DNA of 64,000 nucleotides from Anoplolepis gracilipes (GCF_047496725.1 NC_132981.1:4492001-4556000), one strand, 5' to 3'; positions 37,878-52,100 are shown, counted from the stretch's first letter. Numbers and translations: made by a program. Notes: generated from the sequence alone by a model not told the origin.

Positions 37878-39721
37878 GTTCACAAAAAGTGGACGTTATT
37901 ATTATATGACTTCTTCTCGTCGTCGTTTCATGTTTTCTAAACAGATCACAACGAAAAAAAATCACGAAACGAGATTGCGCGATTGTAATTTACTGCGCGC
38001 TCTTTTCATACTTTTTTTTTTTTTTTTTTTTTTAAGAAAACGACCGTTGAATTCTGGTGGTTGAGAAGAGTGAATTTTTATTTTTGTGAATCTACAATAA
38101 AAATTTTGAGCGGTTTGAACGGTTTCGCGATTCCGTTATAAAAATCACCGAGCATTCTACGTGACGATGTACTAACGCGAATTGTGCGAAAAGAGAAGAG
38201 AATACATGAGAATACTCGAGCGATTATGTACAATCAATTTTAGTTTTTTTTTTAAATTTATTCAAGACACCGCTTGCACGAGAAATCGAGGATTTGTTTC
38301 TGGCGAAATGTATGACTCATCTCGCATCTTTCGATAGATGTTAGTTAATTATTTGACCTCGCCGACTTCCAGAAACAGAGGACCTAGTTTGGAAGCTGAG
38401 ATGGGTGGTTCTCGAAGGTGAGACCACACCGATACATTCATCGGCCAGTTATATGAACCCTGATGACCTTACGGGATCGCGTCTTGGCCGATGTATATAC
38501 GCACGGCAAATGGTGCGTAGTCGTCCCTCTCTCTCCCTCCCTCTCTCTCTCTCTCTCTCTCTTTCTCTCACTTGGAAAGCCAGCCACCTGGTCGGACCAC
38601 GGAATTAATCGACTGTGCTCTACAAATTGATTTCGAGCAAAAAGTAAGTACGCTCTCGCTTGCTGGCCGAGAAGGGAAGAGGGTGAGGGGGTGAGCGGTC
38701 CCGGCTGACTTGGAGGCCACGTCTTTAAAAAGCTCTTGGACGCTTTAAGCACCCGGAATGGACCGGCTACCGGATGCGTAACCACCACCTCCCCCAGCGT
38801 GCGCGCGAAAGACCAGCTCTCACCTCCATTCATACGACGCGACGGACGGCCACGATTCTCAGCCGTTGTCGATCGGTCGGGACACGCTCCCTCGTCACGC
38901 TTCTCCTTCTTGCGGCTTGATTCACTCGCGGAACGAGATTGGCACGACCGGCGCGGGCGCAATTATATGGAAATTATATTCGTTTTTATTATCCGACACT
39001 CGATATTGTGTACCGCCGCGTGATTGACAGACTGTTTGGGGATACACGGCTGCTCGAAAGCGCTTCTCTCTTTCCTTTTATCAGTGCTTTTTGTAAGGGA
39101 ATCATTATTCCGTAATACCGAATATTTTAACATAAGTGCCTCGTTAACCATATGTTTTATATTGTAAGTCTGCAATCGGCGGTCTTGCGACCGTGATATT
39201 TATGTGCCTTAATAATAATAATTCGTTCAATTATTTTATTCTAAACATACACCTGCCATAAGTGGCTGTTAAATTTTCGGACAGAAAGAAGTACAACATA
39301 CAATAAAATCTGCCATTCTCCGAAATTCTTTTTAAATTCGTCGAATTTTATCTCTCTCACAATCTTGTAAAAATTGAATCACATTCTCGTACATCTGTCG
39401 TTCAGATCACCTGTATGTTAAGTAGAAAGTAAAATTCCACTCTCACTGGGGAGCATGGCTATCAGAACACAATGAATTCTCCTTTCTCTCCTTTTCTTCG
39501 TGTTTACTTTGCGCTTTCTCGTTCTCGATCTTGCTTTCGAGTTACTTTACCGTAATTTATTAGCTCCACGCCCGCCACGAAATTGGACAGAATTATAATT
39601 GGCTTATGTAATTTATTAATGAATTTACGAGGCTTATGCTGACTATCGAGTTACGTCCGATTATTGAACGCGGCTGCAATTGATCCTAAATCACATTTAA
39701 TCCATGCAGCTTTTTTTCTAT
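37878..39721. other. Non-coding stretch with GC-rich segment and (CT)n tract
   Basis: Contains a run of about 23 T near 38011-38033 and a (CT)n tract at about 38525-38569 inside a GC-rich segment (38400-38960). The long minus-strand frame there (38438-38962) has no domain and includes RERERE from the microsatellite, so it is rejected as a gene. Confidence 0.55.
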
Positions 39722-39812
39722 ACGCTTCTTTCAACATAATCGAACATTTTTCAACTTATATATGTTTCGCATATATAGGTTGTAAAATGTTCGATTATGT
39801 TGAAAGAAGCGT
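39722..39812. ncRNA. Near-perfect hairpin, candidate small-RNA precursor
   Basis: Two 43-nt arms (39722-39764 and 39770-39812) are reverse complements apart from one mismatch and one position that pairs as G-U in the plus-strand transcript. The loop is 5 nt (TTTCG). The first 29 bp from the base (starting ACGCTTCTTTCAACATAATC) pair perfectly. Total 91 nt, the size of an insect pre-miRNA. I recognise no known miRNA family in either arm. Such high pairing suggests a young miRNA, an endo-siRNA hairpin or a very small fold-back transposon. Both strands would fold, with the G-U becoming A-C on the minus strand. Confidence 0.45.
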
Positions 39813-40863
39813 TATAATATACATATAATGCATACATGGAAAAATGATAAATGGAAACCTCTAACAATAAGCATTAGATTTCTAATCAATTTATGAAATT
39901 ATTATAAATTTTTTTTATAGCAAATTTATTTTGAAATTTATTAAGTACATTTAATGTTTATTGTTATATAATGCTTGAAACAATGTTAATTGTATTATCT
40001 GTCATTTTAATACATATCTTTAAAGCTTAATTCTGGCATTTGAATAAAAATCTTCTACAGCACGCGTTAAATAATTATTTTATTAATTATTGTGTAATCT
40101 TTGTGTAATTTCATATCCGTATTACATAATATTTTAGAGAAATGATGATTCCTAGTCTTTTTTCTCTCATGTCAATTCCTTTTACTTCTTTGAAAAAAAG
40201 AATTCGTAAAAATCCTACCCAGAAATCTCGACCAGTGACTTCAAAGACTTTCATGGAAACTGCTGCGAAAACTTATTATATCTCTTTAGTAATCGGCAAG
40301 CATAATTTAGCCTTTTGAAAATCTCATTATTATCTACGCTTCTGAAAAAAAAAATAAAGAATTAAAGTAAGAAAAAAGGCAGCAATGTACTCCGACGTGA
40401 TGGTGACAAAGTATACGAGGCATCATCCCTTGTGGTCCTTTTACAGCTTCGCCCTTTTTCCCGGGCCTTCACAACCAGGCTCGTACAACGTAGGGCCGCC
40501 ATAAAACGCTTGACGAATGCGAACCGGTATCTCGTTTCCCTCGCTTCTCTCGCTTCCCCTTGGCCTTTCGCCTCGCCCATCAACCCACAACACCCGCAAT
40601 CTGGCTTTTTTTTTCGCCGCTTTCCACGGTGCGCAGGTTGCAGCCCCGCAACGCCCATCGCGTTACCAAGGGTGGAGGTCGAGGAAGAAAGGCACGAGAA
40701 ACCAGAGAGAGGGTGGCGGGAAGAGGGCGGTCGCCGAGCGAGCTGTTACATTTGTAACGTTTTCGCTTTTACGATTTTCCAGCTGGTTTGCATTTTAGAG
40801 CCACTCTTACTCACCTCCTTATTCGCCTTCGATTCCACTCTTCTTTTTTTCTTTCTCTCTTTT

Positions 40864-40918
<55 letters not shown>

Positions 40919-43540
40919 ACTGTTCGAATCACCACTGATGTGGATGCTGCACTTCTCCCTCTCTCTGGACCATCGCCCTTGCACCAATAGTTTTATCTAT
41001 ACTTTCCCCGCGCGTAGTCTTTTCCAAAACCACTTGACTGGGGCCCGCAAAGGATTCCATTTTCTCAAATAATCCTGAAAACGCGATAGAAGGATCGTAA
41101 AACGAGCAAGCAATCTCGCCTTTATGAGTTTTTCGGTTGCGTCGACGTGCAGCCGTTGATCCCGTTGGAAGTAGAACGGATCATCATTTCTTCTTTCTTC
41201 GTAGGGAAAAAGATTTGGATATAGAAGAACCCGTTGAATCAATTGCATTTTTCGTTGATCGCTTGTGGTTTATTGAAAAAAAAGTTGAAATTTTTCGATT
41301 TTATTTTCCCATATTTTTCTATTCATTTATTTACTATAATAATCTTTTTACAATATAATATTCTGTCAAGATTGAAATTAACTTACTATATTATAATATT
41401 TTCTATTTTACGTTTAATTGCGCGTTTAATGAAAATGATGTTAGAGGGTTAAGTTAAAGTTTAACAAAAAATATTTCATTTAAAGTTCTGTAAACTATAA
41501 TTCTAAGATTTACAAGAACACTGTAATTTATTGCTTTAAAATTTCCGATTGGTTGACTCTTTGATGGTGTTGTCGGCACGTTGGACGTGTCGTTCGGTCA
41601 TTACTGACCATTAGTCGTATCGAGTGACAAGGCGAGTGCTTACCTTACGTCGGCATATGAAAAGACCAAAAGAGCCCATAAAATATCAGACTAACACTGG
41701 TCAAGGTTTACAAGTACTCGAAACAGCAGACAAAATTGTATTTTGTGCACATATGTAACACTTAAATAACTTTATTTTAAAAATAAAGTTTATATGTTAA
41801 CTTTTATTTTCTCTCTTCACCAATTTAGTAATTTATTTACAAAGCATGGTTTTATTAATTAGCTAGAAAAACTTTTTGTCATTTATTTTTCACATATATT
41901 GCAATATAATAACAAAAATTATTATAATGCATGAAAAAATATATAGAATGTATTTTATATTTAAATATTTTTTACTCCATATGATTAAGCATTTACACTT
42001 TTGTTAATCGTATTCATTGCTACGATAAGAACAGTATATTTTTTATTTGACAGCTTGATAAGAGAAAAATAAATCGGAAATACGAGACAAACTTTAGTGC
42101 CACCACCCAGTGTGAAGATTTGTGTTTTCGTAGAAAAAAATTCGAGCAAGAAATTCGAGCTTTCAAGATGTGGTATGTCCTAAATACGACCATATGTTGG
42201 TATCATGTTGTCGCTAATTTCAGTAATTAACTTAACATTTATTTCATCGCCTATTCTTGGAACTCTCAATCTGTTATAAAAATAGTAATAATTATCTAAA
42301 ACAAGATCAATTATATTTTCAAGTATATATATTTTTTAGCGAATTTATGTGACTGCTAACTTTAATTAATCAAATACTATGCGCTTGCTCGCGATTTTTA
42401 ATTTGCGCATGAATTATTTTATTAAATTTCCAAAATTAAACCTCATTTTTTCATCAACCATGATTTTTCGAATCTTTCGATGTTCCTTTCATTATCTTTA
42501 AAACAATTAAACTTGATCACTATATTTCAAGTAATATATTTATTATATATTATATAATATTCTTTATATTTTAATACTATCTTTTCTCGGTTTTTTATAT
42601 ATTTAACGAACTTGATTTGTTTTTCGCAATGATATGATTATCAATTTCTTGTCTATTTTTTTCTTGTCTATTTTTCTTCAGTGTTTATAAATAAGCCGAG
42701 ATATATTTTATGTGTCCTTTAAAATATTGTTTAGAGGAAATGTATTTTATTCGTTTTGTAGCTATTATCTTCAATTTTCTTCGACCATCTATTTTCATTT
42801 TATTCAACTAACCAAAATTTTTATTTTTTTTAATACAATAGTAAGACCAGTCATTTAATATGTAAATTCTTAGATTTCAAGGTCTTAGATTTCAAATCTT
42901 TTGTCGTGAATGCAATCGTCAAACTGTTTAATTGTTCTAAAAAGATTGTCGTTTTAAATCCTCTTCGTTGATCTACCATATTCTGACTTGTCAATGGTGT
43001 ATTCAGACGAGAAAGTGAAAGTCAATAAAATTACAGCTTTCACGGAAAAACGCATTTTCCAGATCGAGATTTTTCAGATTGGACTAACAATAAGTTCCAA
43101 TATTGTGGACACAAGGTTTTATAAAAAATAATGTCGAAAGTTTATAAATGGTTCCAAAGATTAGATATAATGAAGCTTCTAAAATGAACAATAATATTTT
43201 ACAAATCTGTTCCAAAAATATCCGGACAGGACAAGTCATCGCTTTAATGTTATCTATTGAAATAATATCTAATTATTCGAGATACAGTCCAAAAAAATGT
43301 ATTCTTTGCTGAGATTATAAATCTTCTGATAACATATCTAATATTCTTCTTTTATAATAGCGGAAAATGCCTCGATCGAAGCAATTTTGTATTTCAAAAA
43401 TCATGTTAAAACTTTATCTTCAGTTTAGCTTCAGTTTTAATTTTGGGAAAATATAATCACATATAAGAACATGAGCGATGACTTGAGACTCGAGCATTGT
43501 TATAGAGGAGACTTTACTGCTTGTATTAGAACCGAGCAAT
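39813..43540. other. Non-coding stretch with a CpG-rich, CT-rich segment
   Basis: Contains a (CT)n tract at about 40870-40916 in a GC-rich part (40430-41200) with several overlapping open frames that are not credible genes. From 41300 to 43500 the sequence is AT-rich without clear features. A small palindrome lies at about 41766-41789 and GGTCATTACTGACC at about 41595-41608. Confidence 0.5.
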
Positions 43541-43647
43541 TCTAGCCAGGAAAATGCTTTATAACATTGTAACGGAATTTACTATTTACAGTAGTTTCTA
43601 GCCAGGAAAATGCTTTATAACATTGTAATGGAATTTACTATTTACAG
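43541..43647. repeat. 56-bp tandem duplication
   Basis: Copies at 43541-43591 and 43597-43647 (period 56), starting TCTAGCCAGGAAAATGCTTT, with one C/T difference seen (GTAACGG versus GTAATGG). The near-identity suggests a recent event. Confidence 0.9.
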
Positions 43648-43770
43648 TTTTTTGGGACAAATTCCTTGTATGCTTTATATACTTTAGATTTTTTTACATT
43701 CGAATCTTTTTCGCTATTGGATTTCTTTCCTTTTTTTAAACTCTGACACTTTTTTTAGGGATTATTTCTC

Positions 43771-43835
43771 TGGAAATAATTTTTGACAAAATTTAATGTG
43801 TCCGGAAATAATTTTGACAAAGTTTAGTGTTTGCT
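43771..43835. repeat. About 32-bp tandem duplication
   Basis: GGAAATAATTTTTGACAAAA is followed about 32 bp later by GGAAATAATTTTGACAAAG, each followed by TTTA(A/G)TGT. Two diverged copies. Confidence 0.75.
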
Positions 43836-44029
43836 TTTTGTATTATTGTTTCTCCGACATTAACATTCAAAAATCATTTTTCTTGTCATAGTAAATAAAA
43901 AAAGAAAGTAGCGTAACTAAAGGTTAAATAAAGAATCAAAGAAAAAAATCATATACCGTTTTAACAGAACTGACACTGTTGTGCCGCGTTATGAGTGGCA
44001 TTTCAAAAGAAGAATATCAGTGATTTTTT

Positions 44030-44168
44030 TTAAAATTGTATGACTGTTGTAAAGACTGTATTGCATATTTCAAAAGAGATGTATTTTGAATAATTGTAAA
44101 TAAAAATGAGTTAAATTAGTATGTGAGCTTTAATAAAAGTTTGAAAACTTTTGGGACAAACCGTGTAT
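44030..44168 (+). pseudogene. Possible decayed 3' end of a mariner-type transposon
   Basis: A short frame ending in TGA near 44090 reads KLYDCC, then CIAYFKRDVF. This has the spacing of a mariner transposase C-terminus (KL....W.KCI...GDYF), but the conserved Trp is absent. About 60 bp on, GGGACAAACCGTGTA (ending near 44166) looks like a mariner-type terminal repeat. No catalytic region, 5' end or matching left repeat was found. The call rests on a short resemblance and may be chance. Confidence 0.25.
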
Positions 44169-46859
44169 TATTTTGTTAAAAGAACGATATCATAAATTGA
44201 TTTAAAATTGCGTAATATATGAAATATATGAAATCACGCATCACACATATCACACACGGCAGTAACTTCATTACGAATTATTTATTGAGAAATAATAAGA
44301 TTTTTAAAAATAAAATTTATTTTATTTTATTATCTAAATAAATTATCTAAATAAGATATTAAAACATTGTCAAAAGAGACATAAAAACAATGTTATTTTT
44401 ATATATTTATTCATAATTATTTAAATCGTAAATTAAACAATATTAATCGATTTAAATCAAATAAACTCATTTCAATTACAGCAACCTAATTATTTTAGTA
44501 AATAAAAAAAAGATTTTGAGAAGAAAATTTTTGAGAAGAATCGTATGCGTTCCATTTTGACCTTCTCTCCGCGATAAAGAAGGTTCCGGGAATCATCAAC
44601 GTTCGGAGGTAGAGACGGGCCAATCAGAGTCGCCGTTTAGCTAATGCGTGTAACGTGGCCCAGGGGATGATTCGACAGACTTGGTGTGCGAGTTAGTGCG
44701 CTCGTAACTCTCTACGGGGATGCTGTGTTACAACCTCTCTCTCGCTCTTACAGTCCTATTTCATCGGCCTTATCCACCGGGGAGGTGATATTCCTGAGGA
44801 GTGAGAGTGAGAGGTGGGCTTGGATTCCCTTCTCTTCCTTACGATTTCCAATTTACAGGGACGAGTAATCCAGCGATTTACATAACTCCATGGTAACCGT
44901 GTCAGGCTCCTTGCCGCGAACTGAGCTTTAACGTGCTTTTGGAAAGGGTAAGAGGGGTAACATGCCTCGTGAGAGATCGATCGTTGACGCGATAAGGTTG
45001 TTTAGGGCTTGTGCCGAGACGAGGGATTTTAATTAATGACATGCATCAACATTTGTACCATGATACACTTTCCATTAGATGGCTTTATACCGGACGCAAA
45101 TAGTTTTATATTATTAAATTTTAGACATATAATTTGTTCCATTAGATACTCGAAATTGTAGGAAAAGCCAATTAAATATAAAAATATTTACACAAAATGG
45201 AAAATAAGTAGTTAAAGTTAGTATATTTATTATACATATTTTTTCTTTACAATAAAACACAAGCGATAAAAATATCTATTATTAATTAAAATTTCTAGAA
45301 TGAAAAATAGATTCTATTTAATCATTATGTTTTATGAGAAATAAGATACTTCTTTATATATAATTACTCGGTTCACAGCATAGTTAACTGCGCGTTGGTC
45401 GAGGTGCTGTAATTCGCGCCGAGTTTCTCCGTTTTTCGGATCGATCCGACAACGAATCAGGGCGCAGTTAGCTAATGCGAGGTTACGTTGGCACAGCCCC
45501 CAAGGGGGTGGCTCGAACTTCGCCGTAGTTAGGGATGGAACGTGGTCTGCGGTAACGATCTGAAAAAGCGTAATCCACGGACGGAATCTTCTCACGGTAA
45601 TATATGACGTAACTTCGAAATCGAGATAAATGTAGAGGATATTATCATACCTAAAATTTATATTGTAAAATTGCCAAAATATTTTTTTACAACATTTTTT
45701 GTCTTTATTTAAATCTATAAAATAATATCTCTTTCCTTTTTCTTCTCCTCCTGCGAGAAAGTTGTCTTGACACGCTTCCGTTTGCCGCTTTATTCGCATT
45801 GAATTATTTCTCTCTCAAGACTGCGTCAATGATAGCACGACAGTCGGAGCAATTAATTATTTTAAATTCAATTAATTCCCTCACTATCGGTCGAGACGGC
45901 TTTTCTCCGTCATGAGCGTCGCAAAAAAAGTAGCCTCTTCCAGCCGCGCTTTATTCGCCGCTTAATGGTGGCGGTTCTTCTATTTTGCCGGATCTAATTT
46001 CCGTTCCCGCCGTGGCTTCTACCGCAATTAATTCACCGGGAATCCAATTAATTCGCCGGACGGCCAATGAACTAACGTTGTTTGTCGAAGAAGACGTTCG
46101 CGCCGCCATTCCGTGACGCGGGAGGGATGGTGCAGCCGAAGGGAGAGAGGATACCGCGGGGAGGAAGATAAAATTACATTATCGCCTAAAGCGTCCTCGA
46201 GGAAGGGGGCGGACGACGAAGTGAGGGACCGAGAGGGGACGGTAGAAAAGCGGGGCGAAAATCACGTCCCGTAATTCCCGGGCATTAAGGTAAACGTCCA
46301 ACTCGCAGGGCGCAGGTTCGGTCGCCATGGCAACTACAGGGTGCTTCCTACCACCCGTCTCTTTCAATCGATAACTTATGAAACCGTCGTACATACCTCC
46401 TCTCGACCATCCCGCTTCGCCCTTGCGACCCCGCCGGCTGGATACGCGACTCGGCTTCCTGTCATGGCGACACTTCGGATATCTGTGAAAAAAAAAAGAA
46501 AAGAAATTAGTACGATAGAAACGTGCGATTAAAAGTATTGACATTCTTGTAGAACTGATTTCATCAAATGCAGCCTTTGATTTTTCTAATGTAAAATGTT
46601 AAAAGTTGCTTACTGTGAATATGATTAATTGTGTATATATGTCAATATTGATATTACATTTATAATTTATTATTTTAAATAGCTAAAAGATGAAATATTA
46701 ATATATTTACAACTCAATATAATTACATTTTGAGCTATCTTTTAGACTAAACTATAATCAGAATTATCAGCTAATAATCAATTTAAAAATTAAGTTGTTT
46801 ATCTACCTGAATGATAACAAAATTAATACCTAACTCACGCTCTCAGATTCGTTTTAATT

Positions 46860-47390
46860 TTCATAATCGGGAAGCTTCACAAATCGATCGGTCGCTCTGC
46901 GGGCCAAATAATTTTACCCATCGCGTTATGGCGTGTGGCCCGAAATCCGCATAATGTAATTCGCAATTACGACCGGCCGCCAGCGAGCGGAACTTGTTTA
47001 TTCTTCATGACGTACGATCGCCGACATTAACTGTGAGCGCTTTAACCGCCTGCCCACCATTTGTCGGCCGGTAATGCGTGCGATCGATTAATTAAATCCG
47101 GCCAACCGGCGGCGGTGTCGCGCGTCGATTCATCCCCTAAACGGCTGGCCAATCGCAGCGAGCTTGCACCGGGGTGGTTACGGCGAACCCTTAGCGGATA
47201 TCCTTGAGGGTGGGGAACGGCACGAGGATACGATTATCGTGCGGCAGGACGATCATGCCAAATTGGAATCCTCCGGGAAACGATAGACGGCATCTCTGAA
47301 ATAGCTCCGTGAATCCTTCACGTCAAGGATCTTATCGTACGAAAAACCGCCAGATAAGCTCCTTGAACGTATATCGTAAAGAAATTGTGC
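46860..47390. promoter_or_regulatory. Putative cis-regulatory island
   Basis: Balanced to GC-rich sequence, dense in CpG, with homeodomain-type cores (for example GATCGATTAATTAAATCCGG) and repeated GGCCA-type motifs, flanked by AT-rich DNA and free of a credible frame. This profile fits enhancers of developmental genes in insects. It is an inference from composition only. Confidence 0.25.
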
Positions 47391-49046
47391 GAATTATTGC
47401 AGTCTTGATTTAATACCTTACTGTTACAGGTTACACATATTTAATTGCGTTTTGATGCGATAAAAAATTTGCATAAATATAAATAAAAATTGTATATTAC
47501 ACACGTTCGAAATTTTCATAGTTTTTTAAAGAAAATTAAATCATACTTTTTGCTGTTTAAGATATCTATCTTATATATTTTTTTTTCTCTATTATTTGAT
47601 CTTTCTATTAATTTGTAATGTCCATAAAATTATGATGCTGATTTCTTAATCTTTTCTTAAATAATCTGTTGTATTGTAAATATAAAAAAGGGATAGAAAA
47701 GAGATAAAATCGAGAGAAGACGGAGAGAAAGGGAAGGGAGAAAGAGAGAGCTCTCTCAGTTTAGCTTATATGCAGTTCGGAGAATTTTAACAAGACGGGC
47801 TCTCGTCGCCCTGGGCGAGGAATCCTCTAACAAGAAAGGGCACTTCTCCCCTCAAAAATAATGAAGTCTTCAAGCCGCGTTCCCACAGACCCCCCGAGGG
47901 TGCCGCATTGCACCTTTGTGCCATTCGAATCACCGTGCGCATTCGCTCTCTTCCGTCAAAGTGTCAACTCTCAGCGTCAAATCTAACAAAGCCTGCACGT
48001 TAATGCAAAAAGAAAATTTGTTTCCTCTATACGTAATATTGCTTTGTGTCTGTCTTTAATTTCGTATTTGTTGAAATAAATAGTCAAGCTATTAGCGAAT
48101 GAATTAGTTTAATAAGTATAATTCTGTTCACTAATATATGACAATTATTTATTAAGTTAATAATTATTTTATTAAAAATTTAAATTAAACTAATTGATTA
48201 AGAAAACTATTTATTATGTTTAATATATATTTGGTTTAATATTATAAATGTACGTAATTTGCTAATATGTTTATAAAATAGGTCAATTAGAAAGAGATAA
48301 AATAACATTATGGATCAGTTAATTATATGACAGATAATAATTATGAAATAAACTTATACAAATATTAAATAATTAATTAATAATATAAGATAAAAAAATT
48401 ATAGTTTATAGTTTCGTATGTATATATTTATAAAATAATCAAAATGATATTTATTAATTAAAGAGAATTATTTATTATTATTTATTATTAACAACACTAT
48501 TATGAGGAGCAATTTTACGAATTTTATGACACATATAAAATGGAGAAAAACATGAAAAAAAGGCGAACCAGAAGGTTCTTACACTTGACGGCGAACCGTT
48601 ATCAGTTTGTACGTCAATGACCGAATCGGCTTGTCGCCCGTCCGACGACGCGCGTTTTCGCACCATCAGTATGTATATATTTCTGCTCACTGGCCCGTTC
48701 CTGGCTAATTAAATCACTTCGGGAATTTGCGACGCTTATCGCGGCTTCATGTAAATTCGAGAACGGCGTGAATTCGATGTTCCGAGTGCCAATTAGTCGA
48801 AGTGGCGTCGGAACCGCGATCCGCCTTAATAATTTCCTTGCTCGAAGGATGCTATAAATATGTTTATTATGTGAATTGATGAATTATTGATCGCACACAC
48901 GCAAACGCATTGCTAATTACATCATTTCTCGAATGAACCGTAATAATTGTTGTAAACATGCGCTTTAGCGCATGTTAAGTGAGTTCTGTTCTGTTAAAAA
49001 GTTTATAATGCTGAATATTTACATCATATGCGTACTTTAAATTATA

Positions 49047-49053
<7 letters not shown>

Positions 49054-49094
<41 letters not shown>
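49054..49094. repeat. (TA)n microsatellite
   Basis: About 40 bp of TA repeat in AT-rich DNA. Confidence 0.95.
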
Positions 49095-49101
<7 letters not shown>

Positions 49102-52100
49102 TTTTCCTCTTCTTTTCTTTCTCTTCTTTCTTTTTCTCCTCCTCTTTATATAATAAAGTTTTTTTTTACAGTACAGGAAAACATTGGTTTGAGATGCATT
49201 TCTACAGATAAAATTTTTAATATAGTTTATTGTATAATATATATTTTATATATATATATATACATAATATTAATTATTATGTATTATAATATCTTTATTA
49301 TATGTATATTATATACATATATATTTTATTTACACATATTTAAAATTATTTTCTAATTATTACTATTTTTATTATTAATCTATTATGATTTTTTACACTA
49401 CTATCAGTTTTGTTTCGTCAATTTCATTCGTAGATTGGATCTGCTCACCTATCTATTTTTATTCTGTCGGTGCTCGTATTTCGAAATAATAAATTGTTAA
49501 AAAAATGAATAATAACGCGTTATTCCCTCTCTTCGAAAAACGTGCACTTCCATTTTTTTCTGTTCCACCGTGCTCGTTAACGAGAATCCGAGTGCGTAGC
49601 TGAAAAAAAATCACGAGCAAAAAGGGCGCGGATCGAACCGGGTGGTACATTTAATTCGGGACGCGCGAAATAACAAACAAAAGGGAACCGCCGAAACTTA
49701 AACCAAACAGGCGGATTGGATATCGTTTGCACCGGCTACGTGCGCACGAAAGTGTATCGACGCAATCGAGATCGGCGCGGGGGCGAAATCGAAATTGGCC
49801 GGCCGATCTCACAAAAGCGCGCCGGTCCGTAACTGTAACTCAATTATTACGAAGTAACGGCCATGGTTGCCCGATTTTTTTCCCAGCTAGATTTTACATC
49901 GATTTGGAAAAATACGTGATGAAAAAGTCTGCCTTGGTGTATTGGAATAATGAGAAGAATAATTTTTCACACTTGTATTCAAATAAAATTTTACACTTGT
50001 ACGAGAAATTATTCAAATTAAATTTTTCAAAAATCTAGTAATTTTCTGCGAAAAAATTTTATTGTAACATTATCTCGTGGATTTACGAGTATCAAATATA
50101 AACGAGATCAGAGGCGAAAGAGAGAGAAAGAGAGAAGAGGAAAAGGGGGAAGCAGCAAAAGGGTGGCTCGTCATTCTTTCGAGGAACCTCCGTTCTTTAC
50201 ATATGGCGCTTAGTACAGGCAATAACCATCGATAATCGGCCAATAGGAACGACCACCCCTCACGGATCGTCGATTCTCCTCCCCTCTTCCGTAGATCTGT
50301 AGGCAGCATGACAAATAACTCTCACAATGGCCCATCGGCCACCCCCGCTCCCGCCTGCCACCCTTCTCGCAGTTCATCCCTTTCCAACCCCCTCGTGTTA
50401 TACACGACCAGATCGGTTCCGGCAATTTTACATTCATGTCACAGCTCCGCTGATTTATTATAATGTTTGCCGCGCTCGTTCCCCCGTCGTCTCTTCGCTT
50501 TCACCCCCCTCCTCCACAGCCATGCTGACGACCCAATGTTCAGGCGGCGAATTGGGAAAATACTCTCTAGGGGATGAACTGTCGATAAAACGATGGCTGC
50601 TTCATATATGTTGGCCGAGAGATCGAGATCGAAATCGAAATCGGACGAGATCATAGTCTATTTATGGTCGCGGACAAAGGAAAGTTAAGTGTGATAGTTT
50701 GATGGGAAAATGACAAGGAATTTATTTGACAATTTACAACTATAAGGACCTGAAAATTTTTGACGTAATTCTTAGTAATTCAAATATTATAAATTACGAC
50801 AATTTTACATTATTTCGTGATAATATTATTTTTTTAAATATATATATCAAGTGCTTTTGCCTTATTTATAACGGTATCTTTTGAGCATTTCAAAAACGCA
50901 ATCTCGGAATTTCCCCGGGAAATGGACAGAGATCGTCTGAAAGATTGATTCCTGGCGAGGTCCTCCAGGTACTCTAAGACCGGATCCCGATAAACAAGAC
51001 AATTTCGCGGGAGAGCGTCCCAAGGAATCCATAAATCGCGCGAAGCAACCCGTCCGTCGCCAACCGTATCCAAGCTCCGTTGCGATTAGAGGCGATCGGA
51101 CCGAACCCGCCATCTTGAAGGCGTTTGCCGCCAAACGATTGAATGTCTCCCCAAGCGGACATCCTGCGCCGTATCACCTCCGGACCCTTTTCTCGCCGAT
51201 ACAGGGCCCGCTCCCCGTCTCTCTGCTCGTCGCCCCCTTCCTCCTCCTGATTCGCCCTCGCGTGTCGCGGGAATTGAAAGCGCCGGCGATCCAGCCGATT
51301 CGAAAAGCGACGATTCTATTTTCCTTCGCCCAAAACATAGCATGAGGGATAAAAATCTTTACGGCGAATCCAGCCACGAAAATGGGATAGGTTGTCCCCC
51401 TTGTAAGGGGAGAGGGAGAGATGCCCTGTAATATCCACCCCGATGATTGGCACGATATAAGATTTGCGGAGAAAATTGCGATATCAAAGTAAAGAAAAAT
51501 TATTAGGAGATCAATATAATGTTTTGGATATAGATATAGTCTTTGAGACTTTGTTTTTGATCAACTCTGTTGTAAATTTAGATCGTTTTTTTTTCAACAT
51601 TGATCTTATTCTTCACGTTTTGACAAAAACGTGCAACATGACGAAGCTTCAGATTGGCGACAAAGCACTTTCCGATTTGCGAACAACAATTCCATTTTCC
51701 AACGTCGAAAAACGAGGGGATAAAAATCTGTACGGTGAGACTGTGATTTCAGAAAATGGAGTCCCGCAGCTATCTTGGTATTCCGGCTTCCGAAGCTTGT
51801 TTCCTCCGATTCACTTTGCGACACCTGCAGCAAGTGCCTGCATCTTCTCTGCGTCTGAATTCAATTTACATGCGCGTCTTCCGACCTAAATTGAACAGCT
51901 TTAAGCGCGAAAAAATATTTTGTAAATATTTTTATTTAATAAAAATTATTTACAAAATATTTACTTTATTTCTATATTTAAAAAAACATAAAAATAATTT
52001 ATCTTAAAAAGCCTCTTTCACTTATAATACTTTTTACATGATCATTACTATTATCGTAGCGATTTATCTCAAGCATCTTTTACCCCTGTCTCTTTTATCT

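Noticed and set aside
38438..38962. 174-codon minus-strand frame
   Set aside because: Includes RERERE from a (CT)n tract, is open on the other strand too and matches no family.
40432..40938. 168-codon frame ending in SLSLSL
   Set aside because: Runs through a (CT)n tract; three overlapping frames are open at once, as expected for GC-rich non-coding DNA.
41595..41608. GGTCATTACTGACC as an ecdysone-type receptor site
   Set aside because: The half-site spacing is 4 nt rather than the usual 1 nt of the inverted element, and the site is isolated.
49600..49660. tRNA-like T-arm motif (GGTTCGATCC on the minus strand)
   Set aside because: No matching acceptor stem, D-arm or anticodon arm could be built around it.
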